Assembly: GCA_030377965.1 (NCBI GenBank)
Contig: JAUCGE010000027.1
Coordinates: 1-33,275, forward strand
Reading direction: 5' to 3'
Origin: Desulfobacterales bacterium HSG16
Lineage (GTDB): Bacteria; Desulfobacterota; Desulfobacteria; Desulfobacterales; HSG16
DNA length: 33,275 nt
In this document: positions 24,231 to 33,227 of the stretch, in pieces
How the letters are laid out: the number at the start of each line of letters is the position of its first letter
How positions within the stretch are numbered: position 1 is the first letter of the stretch
Position numbers and translations under genes: made by a program
Notes under the pieces: generated by a model
What the model saw: the letters and a program-made list of their open reading frames with translations, nothing else
Told to the model about the DNA's origin: nothing
Database searches by the model: none

Positions 24231-25379
24231 TTACATTCCCATAAATTTAGCAGCTATTCCTTTCATGATTTCATTGGTTCCGGCAAAAATGGAAGTCACA
24301 CGCACGTCCCGCCAGGCTCGTGCAAGGGGACATTCTTCCAGAGTTCCGAAATTTCCTGCTATATCCAGGCAGCGGAGTGCCGTCCGCTTGGCCATGTCGG
24401 TCGTCCAGTATTTTGCCATAGAAGTTTCAATGACCACATTCTTGCCTTCCATATGATCTGCCACCAGCTTTTCGGTAAAAACTTTGCCGAGACTTGCCTC
24501 GGTTTTCATCTCGACTATGGCAAACTGAACAGCCTGAGATTTAATCAGGGGTTTGCCGCTTCTGCTTCCAGATGTTTTTTTGCAATATTCCATAGTCCAG
24601 TTGATCATATATTCAGCGCCGAATACAGCGCCTAAAGTTACGACCAGACGTTCCTGCTGAAGTTTTTCCATAAGCATGAAAAAACCCATGCCAGCATCTC
24701 CTAAGCGGTTTTCTTTTGGAATCCGGCAGTTATTGAAAAATAATTCACCAGTATCCTGGCTCCGCCATCCCATTTTTTCAAAAGGTTTCCCTTTGCTGAA
24801 TCCAGGAGTATCAGCATCAATCAGATAAAGAGATAGAGCCTGATGTTTGTTTTCAATTGCTGGATCTTTTGCCACAAGTATGACCAGGTCGCAGTTGACT
24901 GCGTTGGATATAAAGGTTTTGCTTCCATTGATAATAATATCGCTGCCGTCCTCCACTGCTGTGGTGGTAATGGAAGCTATGTCGCTGCCTGCATCCGGCT
25001 CGGTCATGGCTACTGCTGTTATAATTTCTCCGGAAACACATCCAGGGAGGTATTTTTTTTTCTGCTCTCTGGAACCAAAGCTGTTGATATAGGGAACTAT
25101 TATATCGCTGTGAAGAGGTGCTGCAAGGCCAGTAAAATTGATTTTAGCAATCTCTTCGGCAACAATTACCGAGTAAAGAAAATCAGCTCCCATGCCGCCA
25201 TATTCTTTTGAAATATTCGTGCATAGAAAACCGTTTTTCCCCATTTTTTTCCAGATATCTTTAGACACCAGATGTTCTTTTTCAAACCGGTTTATATGGG
25301 GAACCACCTCCTGATTCAAAAATGTTTGAAGTCGGCCCCGGAATGCCTCATGGTCTTTTGTATAATTCAGAATTTCCAT
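24231..25379 (-). CDS. Acyl-CoA dehydrogenase, catalytic-Glu position occupied by Ala
   Basis: A protein of 382 residues with a standard acyl-CoA dehydrogenase fold: AMTEPDAGSDIASITT (flavin/substrate site) and DVRVTSIFAGTNEIMK. In the latter, the usual Tyr-Glu-Gly-Thr glutamate is Ala366. Long-chain and isovaleryl-CoA dehydrogenases also lack it there and carry the base on helix G; Glu256 (GAEYM) lies in that helix and is a candidate. Alternatively the protein is a non-catalytic partner of the adjacent dehydrogenase, 11 bp upstream. The helix-G motif normally reading QRxQFG is replaced by KTSGSRSGKPL. AGAGGA precedes the ATG. Same operon as its neighbours. Confidence 0.87.
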   Translation of the reverse strand: MEILNYTKDHEAFRGRLQTFLNQEVVPHINRFEKEHLVSKDIWKKMGKNGFLCTNISKEYGGMGADFLYSVIVAEEIAKINFTGLAAPLHSDIIVPYINSFGSREQKKKYLPGCVSGEIITAVAMTEPDAGSDIASITTTAVEDGSDIIINGSKTFISNAVNCDLVILVAKDPAIENKHQALSLYLIDADTPGFSKGKPFEKMGWRSQDTGELFFNNCRIPKENRLGDAGMGFFMLMEKLQQERLVVTLGAVFGAEYMINWTMEYCKKTSGSRSGKPLIKSQAVQFAIVEMKTEASLGKVFTEKLVADHMEGKNVVIETSMAKYWTTDMAKRTALRCLDIAGNFGTLEECPLARAWRDVRVTSIFAGTNEIMKGIAAKFMGM

Positions 25380-25390
25380 AATTTTTTCCT

Positions 25391-26578
25391 CTATTTTCCG
25401 ATTTTCCCGCTTTTTCCTGTCAGAGCATCCGCAACCAGGTTTTTTTGTGTATTTTTCTGATCTTCAAACAACTCTATGATTTTGGCATCACGGTAAAAAC
25501 GTTCGACTTCATATTCCGCCATGTAACCATAACCTCCAAGTAACTGCATGGCTTCGTCACTCACTTCTACCGCAGCCTGAGATGCATAGAGTTTAGCCAT
25601 GCAGGATAATTTTTCATCCGCTTTTTTATGATCACACTGCCATGCTGCCTGATAGGTTATGAGCCGGGCCAGCTCTATTTTAATGGCCATGTCTGCCAAT
25701 TTGTGCCGGGTAACTTCAAACCCGGCAATCTTTTTGCCGAACTGCTCCCGCTGTTTTACATAACCAATTGCCCGATCAAAAGCTCCCTGGGCGATTCCGA
25801 GAGACATAGCAGCAGTCAGCAAGCGGCTTTCATTGAAAAATGCCCGGATCTGGGCAAGTCCATTGCCTTCTTTGCCGACAATGTTTGTTTTTGGAACCCT
25901 GACTTGATCAAAGGTCAGGCGGGCAGTTTCAATCATACGGCTTCCGAGTTTTTCGCCCATTGTTTCAAAAAAAATACCATCTCGGTCGCTTTCGACCAGA
26001 ACCATGCTGATTCCTTCAGTTATAGAAAGATCCAGATCTGCATCTGAAGATCCAGCAGGATCTGTCCGGCAGAGAACAATATAGAAACCGGCATTTCTGC
26101 CGTTTATCACATAAGCTTTGCTTCCTGTGATGACCCATTCATCTTTTTCTTTTACAGCGTGAGTTTCAATGGCTGAAAGATCAAATCCTTTGTCTGATTC
26201 ATGAAATGCCCCGGCAGATATCATCTCACCTTCGGCTATTTTGGGCAGAAAAATTTTTCCAAGTTCGTTTTTTCCAAAACGAAGCAGGCATTCTGAAGCA
26301 TAGCCGGATAGCATCAATGCAATGCCGATTCCCGAATCTTTCCGGCAGAAAGTTTCTGCCAACAGAGCATTTTCTATAACTCCAAGCCCGCCCCCGGAAT
26401 ATTTTTCATCAAAATGAATACCGATAAAACCCAGATCACAGGCTTTCTTTCGGATGGCTTCCGGAAACTGGCTGTTTTTGTCCAGATCCAGAGCAAGATT
26501 TTTGTCAAACTCGCCTCTGGCAAAATCCCAGGCCGCTTTCTGGATCTCATTCTGTGATTTGCTTAGTTTGAATTCCAT
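25391..26578 (-). CDS. Acyl-CoA dehydrogenase with retained catalytic Glu and unusual motifs
   Basis: A protein of 395 residues. The C-terminal motif reads AKIIELFEDQKNTQKN: Glu372 is in the catalytic position, but the following Gly-Thr is Asp-Gln. QREQFGKKIAGFEV and LGGYGYMAEYEVERFYRDAK are normal. The flavin/substrate stretch that usually reads TEPxAGSD is changed to AFHESDKGFDL. It may act alone or as the catalytic half of a heteromer with the next gene (11-bp gap). GGAG lies 9 bases before the ATG. It is 164 bp after the thiolase, a gap that contains a perfect inverted repeat. Confidence 0.86.
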   Translation of the reverse strand: MEFKLSKSQNEIQKAAWDFARGEFDKNLALDLDKNSQFPEAIRKKACDLGFIGIHFDEKYSGGGLGVIENALLAETFCRKDSGIGIALMLSGYASECLLRFGKNELGKIFLPKIAEGEMISAGAFHESDKGFDLSAIETHAVKEKDEWVITGSKAYVINGRNAGFYIVLCRTDPAGSSDADLDLSITEGISMVLVESDRDGIFFETMGEKLGSRMIETARLTFDQVRVPKTNIVGKEGNGLAQIRAFFNESRLLTAAMSLGIAQGAFDRAIGYVKQREQFGKKIAGFEVTRHKLADMAIKIELARLITYQAAWQCDHKKADEKLSCMAKLYASQAAVEVSDEAMQLLGGYGYMAEYEVERFYRDAKIIELFEDQKNTQKNLVADALTGKSGKIGK

Positions 26579-26662
26579 ATTTTATGACTCCACGTAAATC
26601 ATTGATAAAACACGTTATACAGCATCCATCCGGAAATAAGAAAATTTGTTCAAGTTCAAGGA

Positions 26663-26723
26663 AGGCTGCAATTTTCAACCGGAGGAATACATTGAGTATT
26701 TTGAGGATTGAAAATTGCAGCCT
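26663..26723. repeat. Perfect 16-bp inverted repeat between thiolase and acyl-CoA dehydrogenase genes
   Basis: AGGCTGCAATTTTCAA at 26663-26678 pairs exactly with 26708-26723 across a 29-base loop. No U-run follows on the operon strand. It lies 20 bases after the thiolase stop and could act as an RNA-processing or 3'-protection hairpin within the operon, or be a repeat insertion. Confidence 0.7.
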
Positions 26724-26742
26724 GACGCAGAAATTGGGCAAA

Positions 26743-27954
26743 TTAGCTATCATATTTGCCGATAATGGAAATGCTGCATACGTTCATAGATGGAAAACCG
26801 CCCAGATTGTGGGTCAGGCCAAACTCAGGATTGTCCAGTTGACGTTCTCCTGCTCGCTTTTGGAGCTGGAGATACATCTCATAAATCATCCGCAGGCCGG
26901 AGGCTCCGACAGGATGGCCAAAGCATTTGAGGCCTCCATCCACCTGGCAGGGAATTTTTCCATTTATATCATAAAACCCGTCCATTATATCGACGGCCGC
27001 CCTGCCCCGCTCGGAAATATGAAGATCTTCCATTGTCACAAGTTCTGTTATGGAAAAACAATCATGAACCTCCATCATGCTGATCTCTTCGCGAGGATTT
27101 TTAATTCCTGCCTCTTCATAGGCTTTTTTGCTGCATATGGTGGTAGTCATGAAATGAGCGCCGTCCCAGTCATTGTAACTCATTTCTTCACCGCTGCTCA
27201 GGGCGAGTTGAAGGGATTTGACAGATACTATATCGGTCTTGCCCAGTTTCTTTGCAATTTCAGGCGTGGTGACGATAGCACAGGCAGCACCGTCACTGAC
27301 ACCGCAGCAATCAAACAATCCCAGAGGGTGTGCAACGATGGGCGCGTTCATGATCTGTTCTTCGCTGATGACTTTACGTAGATGAGCTTTTGGGTTAAGT
27401 ACTCCATTGGCATGGCTTTTAGCGGATATATGAGCCATTGCACGCTTGATATCGTCGTCTGATATTTTGTACTTTGCTCCATAGGCACTTGCCAGTTGAG
27501 CAAAAGCTCCGGGAGCTGTAATATTTGGACACCACAGCCAGTTCAGACTGCCTGTATTGGAACCGGTAAAGCTGGGAAGACCTCCATATCCTGTGTCCTT
27601 GAGTTTTTCCACTCCCAGAGCCAGGCAGATATCACAGGCTCCGGAAGCAACCGCATATACGGCACCTCTGAATGCCTCTGTCCCCGTAGCACAGTAATTT
27701 TCCACCCGTGTAACCGGAATAAAAGGCAGACGCAGAGTAAGTGAAAGAGGAAGGCCGCTTTTGCCTGTACCGCCTTCTTCAAAACAAGTTCCCAGCCATG
27801 CTCCATCAATATCTTTTTTCTCGATTCCCGCATCTTCAAGGCATTCTTCGAATGCTTCAACCATAAGCTCTTCTGCGCCTTCGTCCCAGCGTTCACCGAA
27901 ATGAGTACATCCCATGCCGATAATAGCGACTTTATCTTTAATTCCTGTAGCCAT
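26743..27954 (-). CDS. SCPx-type thiolase (acetyl-CoA acetyltransferase-like)
   Basis: Expected to cleave a 3-oxoacyl-CoA with CoA in the last step of beta-oxidation. The 403 residues belong to the SCP2/SCPx thiolase group rather than the classical one: nucleophile Cys in VENYCATGTEA, EVHDCFSITE with its His, the general-base His in KCFGHPVGASG, and the ending LTHNLGGFP in place of the usual CxGGG motif. All three catalytic positions are present, which favours thiolysis over the aldolase role of the Cys-less Ltp2-type relatives. A GAGGAG lies 9-10 bases before the ATG, and only 13 bp separate it from the DUF35-containing fusion upstream. In archaea and in steroid degraders such thiolases form complexes with DUF35 proteins, so a physical complex is plausible. 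Confidence 0.88.
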   Translation of the reverse strand: MATGIKDKVAIIGMGCTHFGERWDEGAEELMVEAFEECLEDAGIEKKDIDGAWLGTCFEEGGTGKSGLPLSLTLRLPFIPVTRVENYCATGTEAFRGAVYAVASGACDICLALGVEKLKDTGYGGLPSFTGSNTGSLNWLWCPNITAPGAFAQLASAYGAKYKISDDDIKRAMAHISAKSHANGVLNPKAHLRKVISEEQIMNAPIVAHPLGLFDCCGVSDGAACAIVTTPEIAKKLGKTDIVSVKSLQLALSSGEEMSYNDWDGAHFMTTTICSKKAYEEAGIKNPREEISMMEVHDCFSITELVTMEDLHISERGRAAVDIMDGFYDINGKIPCQVDGGLKCFGHPVGASGLRMIYEMYLQLQKRAGERQLDNPEFGLTHNLGGFPSMNVCSISIIGKYDS

Positions 27955-27967
27955 GAATATTCTCTCC

Positions 27968-30694
27968 TCAATCCATTTTGAACAGTTTTTCGATTAACTG
28001 GGATTTCATCACGTCACCTTCGATCTGAAGTTTTCCGGATGTGAATGCCTGCATGGACGGGAGTTTACCCGTCATCATGGCAATGAAATCAGAATCTTTC
28101 ATTTTCAGGATACATGCAGGTGCTTCGCTGATCCCTGTTTCGATGGTGCAGGTATTGTCCTTGATGGTACAGATCCATTCCCCGCCAGCATCTCCTGAAA
28201 CAGCGAATTGAAAGACCACATTTGTACCATCTGCCCTGTCTTTCTGAAATGCCGATAACATCTTATCAAAAACAGCCTGGACATCCAGTTTCCCGGAGAT
28301 TTTTTCATCATGTCCTGCTCCAGAATCCGGAGATGGAGGTGACATCAGAAGCCCTAATGCTGAATTGATATCCGCAGATTCGACCGCACCTTCCAGAGAA
28401 TTGATGGCATCCCAGTTTTCATGAATCTGTTCCGGTGTGGGTGGATTTGCCACATCACCAATCTGTACGGCAGGGCCGGTAAGTACCGCCGCCCGGTTAA
28501 AGTATCCCATGCCCACATTGAAAATATCGCCTGTGTTTTTACACTCTTCGCTTGTAAGATAAAGTACGATAGGAGATACAAATTCGGGTTTCATTTTAGC
28601 GAAAAGATCAGGCGGCATGACATCTTTGGTAAGACGTGATGCGGCAAGAGGTGCAATAGTGTTGACTTTGATATTGTGCTTTCCACCCTCTATCTTGAGG
28701 ACGTTCATGAGTCCCACCAGTGCCATCTTGGCTGACGAGTAGTTGGTCTGACCGAAATTGCCGTAAAGACCGGCAGCAGATGTGGTCATAACGATCCGGC
28801 CATAGCCGTTTTCCTTCATGGCTTTAAAGGCAGGCCGGCTTACATTGTACGCACCGTTTAAATGAACCGACAAAACCGGAGTCCAGCTTTCCGGCTCCAT
28901 TTTAATAAGACTTTTGTCTCTGAGTATTCCAGCATTGTTTATGAGAATATCAACTCGTCCGAAGGCATCCAGAGCGGTCTTGACTATATTCTCGCCGCCT
29001 TCAACTGTGGCTACGTTATCGTAGTTAGTAACAGCCTCACCGCCCAGCTCCTTGATTTCTTCAACCACCTGGTCGGCAGGGCTCGACGATCCGCTTCCAG
29101 AACCGTCCCTTGCCCCGCCCAGGTCATTTACCACCACTCTGGCTCCGCGTTTTGCCAGTTCCAGGGCATAAACCTTTCCTAAGCCTGCCCCCGCTCCTGT
29201 GACAATGGCGACACGACCATTATAATCAATTTTTTCAGATTCAGCACCGGAAACTGGAACAGCTTTCCAGAAATAGTTGACCATGCCGCGCTTTTCATCC
29301 ACATTTTTTCGCTTGAAGGCCATCCGAACCGGGAGTCCGACTTTGAGGTCTTTCAGTTCGCAGTCAGTAAAATCGGCAAAAAGCCGTCCTCCACCTTCAA
29401 ACTGGATCTGCCCGTAAGCTGCCGGTGGATCGACCGAAATTGACAGCATATCACCAGTAAAGGATTTGATCGTAGCCAGCACATCGGCAAACTCATGATC
29501 ATCCTGACTGTGGAAGGCTCCGCATTCGGGATTGACGCAGACTTCTGTTCTGGGGTACTGGGGCGTACCGCATGTATTGCATCTGCCACCCACCAGGCCC
29601 AGAAGCATCTTATTCTTGCGCCATAAAACCGTCATGGCGGTCTGAGTCACGGTTTCTGCCCGTATGCCCATTTCGGTTTTTATAAGATCTCGAAATTTAA
29701 GAAATTTGGGATAATTGTCAATCACCTTTTTGTCTGTAATAGAACCTTTAAAGCCATTTCGTTCCGCCAGTTCTGTAATGTTTTCCGTAACCACAAAATA
29801 AAGGGCGTTACAGCCCTGTCCGAACCCGGCTATGAGAATCCGATCTCCGGGCTTTGCCTCTTCAAGTACAGAAATCAACATCATGAAAGGATGGGCAGTT
29901 CCGGTTTCACCGCAGACCTCGTGAAAGGTGTCTACCACTTTTTCCGGTGCAGCACCGAGTTTTTTGGCAATCTTTCGGTGTTCTGCCGCAAAAAAGCAAG
30001 GATAGATCAGTTTATCAACATCTTTGATGGTGATATCAAGCTTTTCCATGAGGCCATTGACCGTCTCCGGGATAATTTTGGAATAACCTGCATCACGCGC
30101 CCAGCGTTCTTCCCACATGTAATCAAATTTTTTGCCAGAACCCCGGTAATGATCTACAAAATCGCAGGATACCGAATATCCACCCTTATATTCTGCAATC
30201 ACGTCCGCATCTCCCACCATAAGAGATGCCGCACCGTCACCGAACCACATTTCATGAAAACAGGCGGTCTTTGTTTCTCGCTTGTCGGTTGCAGCCACCA
30301 TTATATTCTGTCTCTCCCCGCTCTTGACAGAATCCAGGGCAGTTATAAGGGCGGTGGTGGAAACTTTCTGAGATGCGGTGACATCTGCGGTGATGATATT
30401 TTTTTTCAGATTGAGAGCAGCAGATACAATCCCCGCATTCTGGCGATCTGCAAAAGGCAGTGTGGTAGATGCCAGGTAGAGTCCGTCGAGGCTGCCTTTA
30501 TCCTTTCCAGTCAGACAGTCTCTGGACGCTGCAACTGCCATAGTAATTGAATCTTCATCCCAGTTGCACATGGAGCGCTCTCCCTGAGATACCATCATGG
30601 TGGCAGGGGCAAACCATCCCATACCCTGGATAATTGCCATCCGGTTCAATCTCAAACGCGGAATATACGCGCCGTAAGAAGTGATTCCAATCAT
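27968..30694 (-). CDS. Four-domain fusion: HMG-CoA-synthase-like, DUF35 zinc ribbon/OB fold, SDR dehydrogenase, SCP2
   Basis: A protein of 908 residues. Residues 1-305 are an HMG-CoA-synthase/KAS III-like domain (MIGITSYGAYIPRLRL; GDGAASLMVGD; GFGQGCNALYF). The position of the nucleophilic Cys is Gln109 in TASQKVSTTAL, so normal condensation is unlikely. Residues about 365-480 are DUF35, with a zinc ribbon formed by Cys372, Cys375, Cys386 and Cys391, then an OB fold. Residues 493-747 are a MFE-2-type short-chain dehydrogenase (VTGAGAGLG, NNAG, Ser639, Tyr652, Lys656). Residues about 800-906 are an SCP2 lipid-carrier domain. AAGGAG precedes the ATG. Likely role: (3R)-hydroxyacyl-CoA dehydrogenase, with the front domains forming a scaffold or complex with the adjacent thiolase. 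The role of the synthase-like domain is unknown. Confidence 0.85.
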   Translation of the reverse strand: MIGITSYGAYIPRLRLNRMAIIQGMGWFAPATMMVSQGERSMCNWDEDSITMAVAASRDCLTGKDKGSLDGLYLASTTLPFADRQNAGIVSAALNLKKNIITADVTASQKVSTTALITALDSVKSGERQNIMVAATDKRETKTACFHEMWFGDGAASLMVGDADVIAEYKGGYSVSCDFVDHYRGSGKKFDYMWEERWARDAGYSKIIPETVNGLMEKLDITIKDVDKLIYPCFFAAEHRKIAKKLGAAPEKVVDTFHEVCGETGTAHPFMMLISVLEEAKPGDRILIAGFGQGCNALYFVVTENITELAERNGFKGSITDKKVIDNYPKFLKFRDLIKTEMGIRAETVTQTAMTVLWRKNKMLLGLVGGRCNTCGTPQYPRTEVCVNPECGAFHSQDDHEFADVLATIKSFTGDMLSISVDPPAAYGQIQFEGGGRLFADFTDCELKDLKVGLPVRMAFKRKNVDEKRGMVNYFWKAVPVSGAESEKIDYNGRVAIVTGAGAGLGKVYALELAKRGARVVVNDLGGARDGSGSGSSSPADQVVEEIKELGGEAVTNYDNVATVEGGENIVKTALDAFGRVDILINNAGILRDKSLIKMEPESWTPVLSVHLNGAYNVSRPAFKAMKENGYGRIVMTTSAAGLYGNFGQTNYSSAKMALVGLMNVLKIEGGKHNIKVNTIAPLAASRLTKDVMPPDLFAKMKPEFVSPIVLYLTSEECKNTGDIFNVGMGYFNRAAVLTGPAVQIGDVANPPTPEQIHENWDAINSLEGAVESADINSALGLLMSPPSPDSGAGHDEKISGKLDVQAVFDKMLSAFQKDRADGTNVVFQFAVSGDAGGEWICTIKDNTCTIETGISEAPACILKMKDSDFIAMMTGKLPSMQAFTSGKLQIEGDVMKSQLIEKLFKMD

Positions 30695-30747
30695 TATATT
30701 CTCCTTGATTACTTTCGATCAGTTGAAATTCATCACGTCGCCGGTGA

Positions 30748-32535
30748 CTATCTGCCCTCGTCTTCTTTTGAGGGCTTTGAAGAAAAGGCTCCAAGTATTT
30801 CACCGATCATGTCGTTGAGCTGATAAAATGGTCTGCCGTTCGTAAGATCGGAAATTTTTTCAATTCCAGCAAAGATATCTTCAGGCGCAGGTATATTCTT
30901 TCCGTCTCCGATTACGGCTCCTGGCCCGGTTATAACAGCGGCACGGTTGAAAAATCCCATGCCGGAGTTATAAATATTTCCGCTTACTGGGCAGCGGTCA
31001 GAGCAAAGATACAGAACCATAGGTGCAACAAAATCGGGTTTAGATTTTTCCAGCATGTCCGGTGGTAAAATATTTTCGGTCAGCCTTGAAGCCGCAATGG
31101 GGGCAATAGTATTGACTTTAATATTATATTTTTCCCCTTCCAGCTTGAGAGTATTCATAAATCCCACCAATGCCATTTTTGCAGCCGAATAATTGCTTTG
31201 GCCAAAATTACCGTAAAGACCAGCAGCCGAAGTGGTCATGATAATTCTGCCATATCCTTTTTCCTTCATTACGGCAAAGGCCGGTCGGGTGACATGATAT
31301 GCTCCGTTTAGATGAACATCTATCACGCTCTGCCAGTTTTCCGGTTCCATCTTTAAAAAACTCTTGTCCCGGAGAATGCCCGCGTTATTGATGAGAATAT
31401 CTATGGTTCCGAATGCATTCAGAGCTGTTTTGACTATATTTTCACCGCCTTCGGGAGTTGCCACGTTGTCATAGCTGGCAACAGCTTCGCCGCCCAGTTC
31501 CTGGATTTCACTGACCACTTTATCCGCAGGACTTGATGAACCGCTTCCCGACCCGTCCCTTGCTCCGCCCAGATCGTTGACCACAATCTTTGCACCCCGT
31601 CCGGCAAGCTCAAGGGCATATGTCCTCCCCAGCCCTGCACCCGCTCCGGTGATCACAGCCACTTTATCGTCAAACCGAATTTTATCATCAAGCGCATCAC
31701 CATATTCAAACACACCATTAGAAATCACATCTTCCCCGGTTTCAGCATTTAAGGTACGCCATACAGCTTTGCCATCTTCTGTCTTCCAGATCTGCGTCTC
31801 AATGGGGATTCCGGGATAGAGCGGTTTTGTGAACCGGCAATCGAACCTCCGCATCTTTTCCGGCGCTCCCGGTATCAGGCTTTCAATGAGCGCCCGGCAG
31901 GCGTAACCGTGAGTGCAGAGTCCATGCATAATCGGTTTTTCGAATCCTGATATCCGGGCAAATTCAGGGTCAACATGAAGCTGGAAAACATCGCCGGAAA
32001 GACGATAGATCAACGGTTGATTTTCCGATGGAACAGCTTTGACCACAAAATCTGGCCTTTTTGTCGGATATTTCACAGTTTTCTTCGGTGCATTTTCGCT
32101 GCCGCCAAATCCGCCGTCCAGGCGTGAAAAAATGGTGATTACGCCAGAAAAAAGCTTTTTACCGGTGGAATGCCAGGTATCACTTTCAACGACTACCAGC
32201 GCGCCCTTTTCCTTGCCTTTGTCATAATATTTCGTGATCCGCCCCTCGGTGGTAAGCGTTCCTTCCGGTGGAATGGGGGCATGAAAAGTAAGCTCCTGTT
32301 CGCCGTGAAGAATACCGGCCAGATTAACGTTGGTCATCTTGCAGGCATCAAAGAACAGGTCAAAAATCGCAGCGACTGAAAAGCTGGGAATCACTTTCAT
32401 ATCTTTTTCATAACAATAATCAAGTTCGGAGAATCCGCTGCCCACGCCTAAAGCATACAGTGCCGTGTCTTTCCATGAATATTTTTTGGTAACCGGGCCG
32501 ATTTTCTTCCCGACCGCATCAAGATCCAAAGCCAT
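30748..32535 (-). CDS. MaoC-type enoyl-CoA hydratase 2 fused to SDR 3-hydroxyacyl-CoA dehydrogenase
   Basis: A protein of 595 residues. Residues 1-280 are a double hot-dog hydratase of the MFE-2 kind. The hydratase-2 motif reads YRLSGDVFQLHVDPEFA with Asp182 and His187 in the catalytic positions, followed by PIMHGLCTHGYACRAL; the Asn-Pro normally between Asp and Leu-His is changed to Phe-Gln. Residues 289-545 are an SDR with VITGAGAGLG, LINNAG, Ser436, Tyr449 and Lys453. The remaining tail is short and carries no SCP2. Expected reactions are trans-2-enoyl-CoA to (3R)-hydroxyacyl-CoA to 3-oxoacyl-CoA. AAGGAGGG precedes the ATG. First structural gene after the TetR regulator (33-bp gap). The SDR half closely resembles that of the next gene. 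Confidence 0.9.
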   Translation of the reverse strand: MALDLDAVGKKIGPVTKKYSWKDTALYALGVGSGFSELDYCYEKDMKVIPSFSVAAIFDLFFDACKMTNVNLAGILHGEQELTFHAPIPPEGTLTTEGRITKYYDKGKEKGALVVVESDTWHSTGKKLFSGVITIFSRLDGGFGGSENAPKKTVKYPTKRPDFVVKAVPSENQPLIYRLSGDVFQLHVDPEFARISGFEKPIMHGLCTHGYACRALIESLIPGAPEKMRRFDCRFTKPLYPGIPIETQIWKTEDGKAVWRTLNAETGEDVISNGVFEYGDALDDKIRFDDKVAVITGAGAGLGRTYALELAGRGAKIVVNDLGGARDGSGSGSSSPADKVVSEIQELGGEAVASYDNVATPEGGENIVKTALNAFGTIDILINNAGILRDKSFLKMEPENWQSVIDVHLNGAYHVTRPAFAVMKEKGYGRIIMTTSAAGLYGNFGQSNYSAAKMALVGFMNTLKLEGEKYNIKVNTIAPIAASRLTENILPPDMLEKSKPDFVAPMVLYLCSDRCPVSGNIYNSGMGFFNRAAVITGPGAVIGDGKNIPAPEDIFAGIEKISDLTNGRPFYQLNDMIGEILGAFSSKPSKEDEGR

Positions 32536-32568
32536 TTTTTCCCTCCTTACGATACGAAATTATGCGAT

Positions 32569-33192
32569 TTATTCCTTTGTAAATGCCGGAATCAGGATAA
32601 ACCTGAGCGTTTCTTTTACGACTTCGATATATTGCTTACGATCCACATCAAGTATGGATCGAAACAGATTTTCGCCGGATGTAAAATTGATCACCGAGTT
32701 CCAGACCGCCAGTACTCTTGCATTTGCCTGGGGAGATACATCCATCTTGTCAGGTGCAAGTCCCATTGCTATGGCGATATTGGTTACATATTCGCTCATT
32801 TTACTGTCCATGATCGAATCCGGCCTGGTTTTACCGAAATAGCTGAACAGAATGAGATTCGAGGCTTCAGGATTGTCAAAAAGATAGTCTGCCATGACTT
32901 CAATAGCTACTTCGAGCCTAACCCTGAGCGATTTTCCATGAACTTTTTTCTCGATTTCAATCAATTTTTCACAGATTTCATCATTGACATCCGCAACCAC
33001 ACTTTCATAAAGATTCTGCTTGTCTCCCCAGTGATAATGCAGTGTAGAGATGTCGATTCCAACATCCTTAGCTACCATCCGGGTGGTCACGCCGTGAAAT
33101 CCGTAATCTCCGAACAGCCTGCGTGCCGAATTGAGTATCCTGGCTTTCATGGAACCAGGATTCTGACGTGCTTTCTCAAGTGGTGTTATCAT
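32569..33192 (-). CDS. TetR-family transcriptional regulator
   Basis: A protein of 207 residues. Residues about 16-62 form the TetR helix-turn-helix: KARILNSARRLFGDYGFHG, TTRMVAKDVGIDISTLHYHW and GDKQNLYESVV. The remaining residues are the all-helical ligand-binding and dimerisation part, which is not family-specific. GAGGAT lies 6-7 bases before the ATG. It is the first gene of the operon and lies 33 bp before the hydratase-SDR fusion, so it is probably autoregulated together with the catabolic genes and released by an acyl-CoA or free-acid ligand. A palindromic candidate operator lies just upstream. Confidence 0.9.
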   Translation of the reverse strand: MITPLEKARQNPGSMKARILNSARRLFGDYGFHGVTTRMVAKDVGIDISTLHYHWGDKQNLYESVVADVNDEICEKLIEIEKKVHGKSLRVRLEVAIEVMADYLFDNPEASNLILFSYFGKTRPDSIMDSKMSEYVTNIAIAMGLAPDKMDVSPQANARVLAVWNSVINFTSGENLFRSILDVDRKQYIEVVKETLRFILIPAFTKE

Positions 33193-33227
33193 TGATATCC
33201 TCTTTCTCCATCTTTATATTCCACAAT

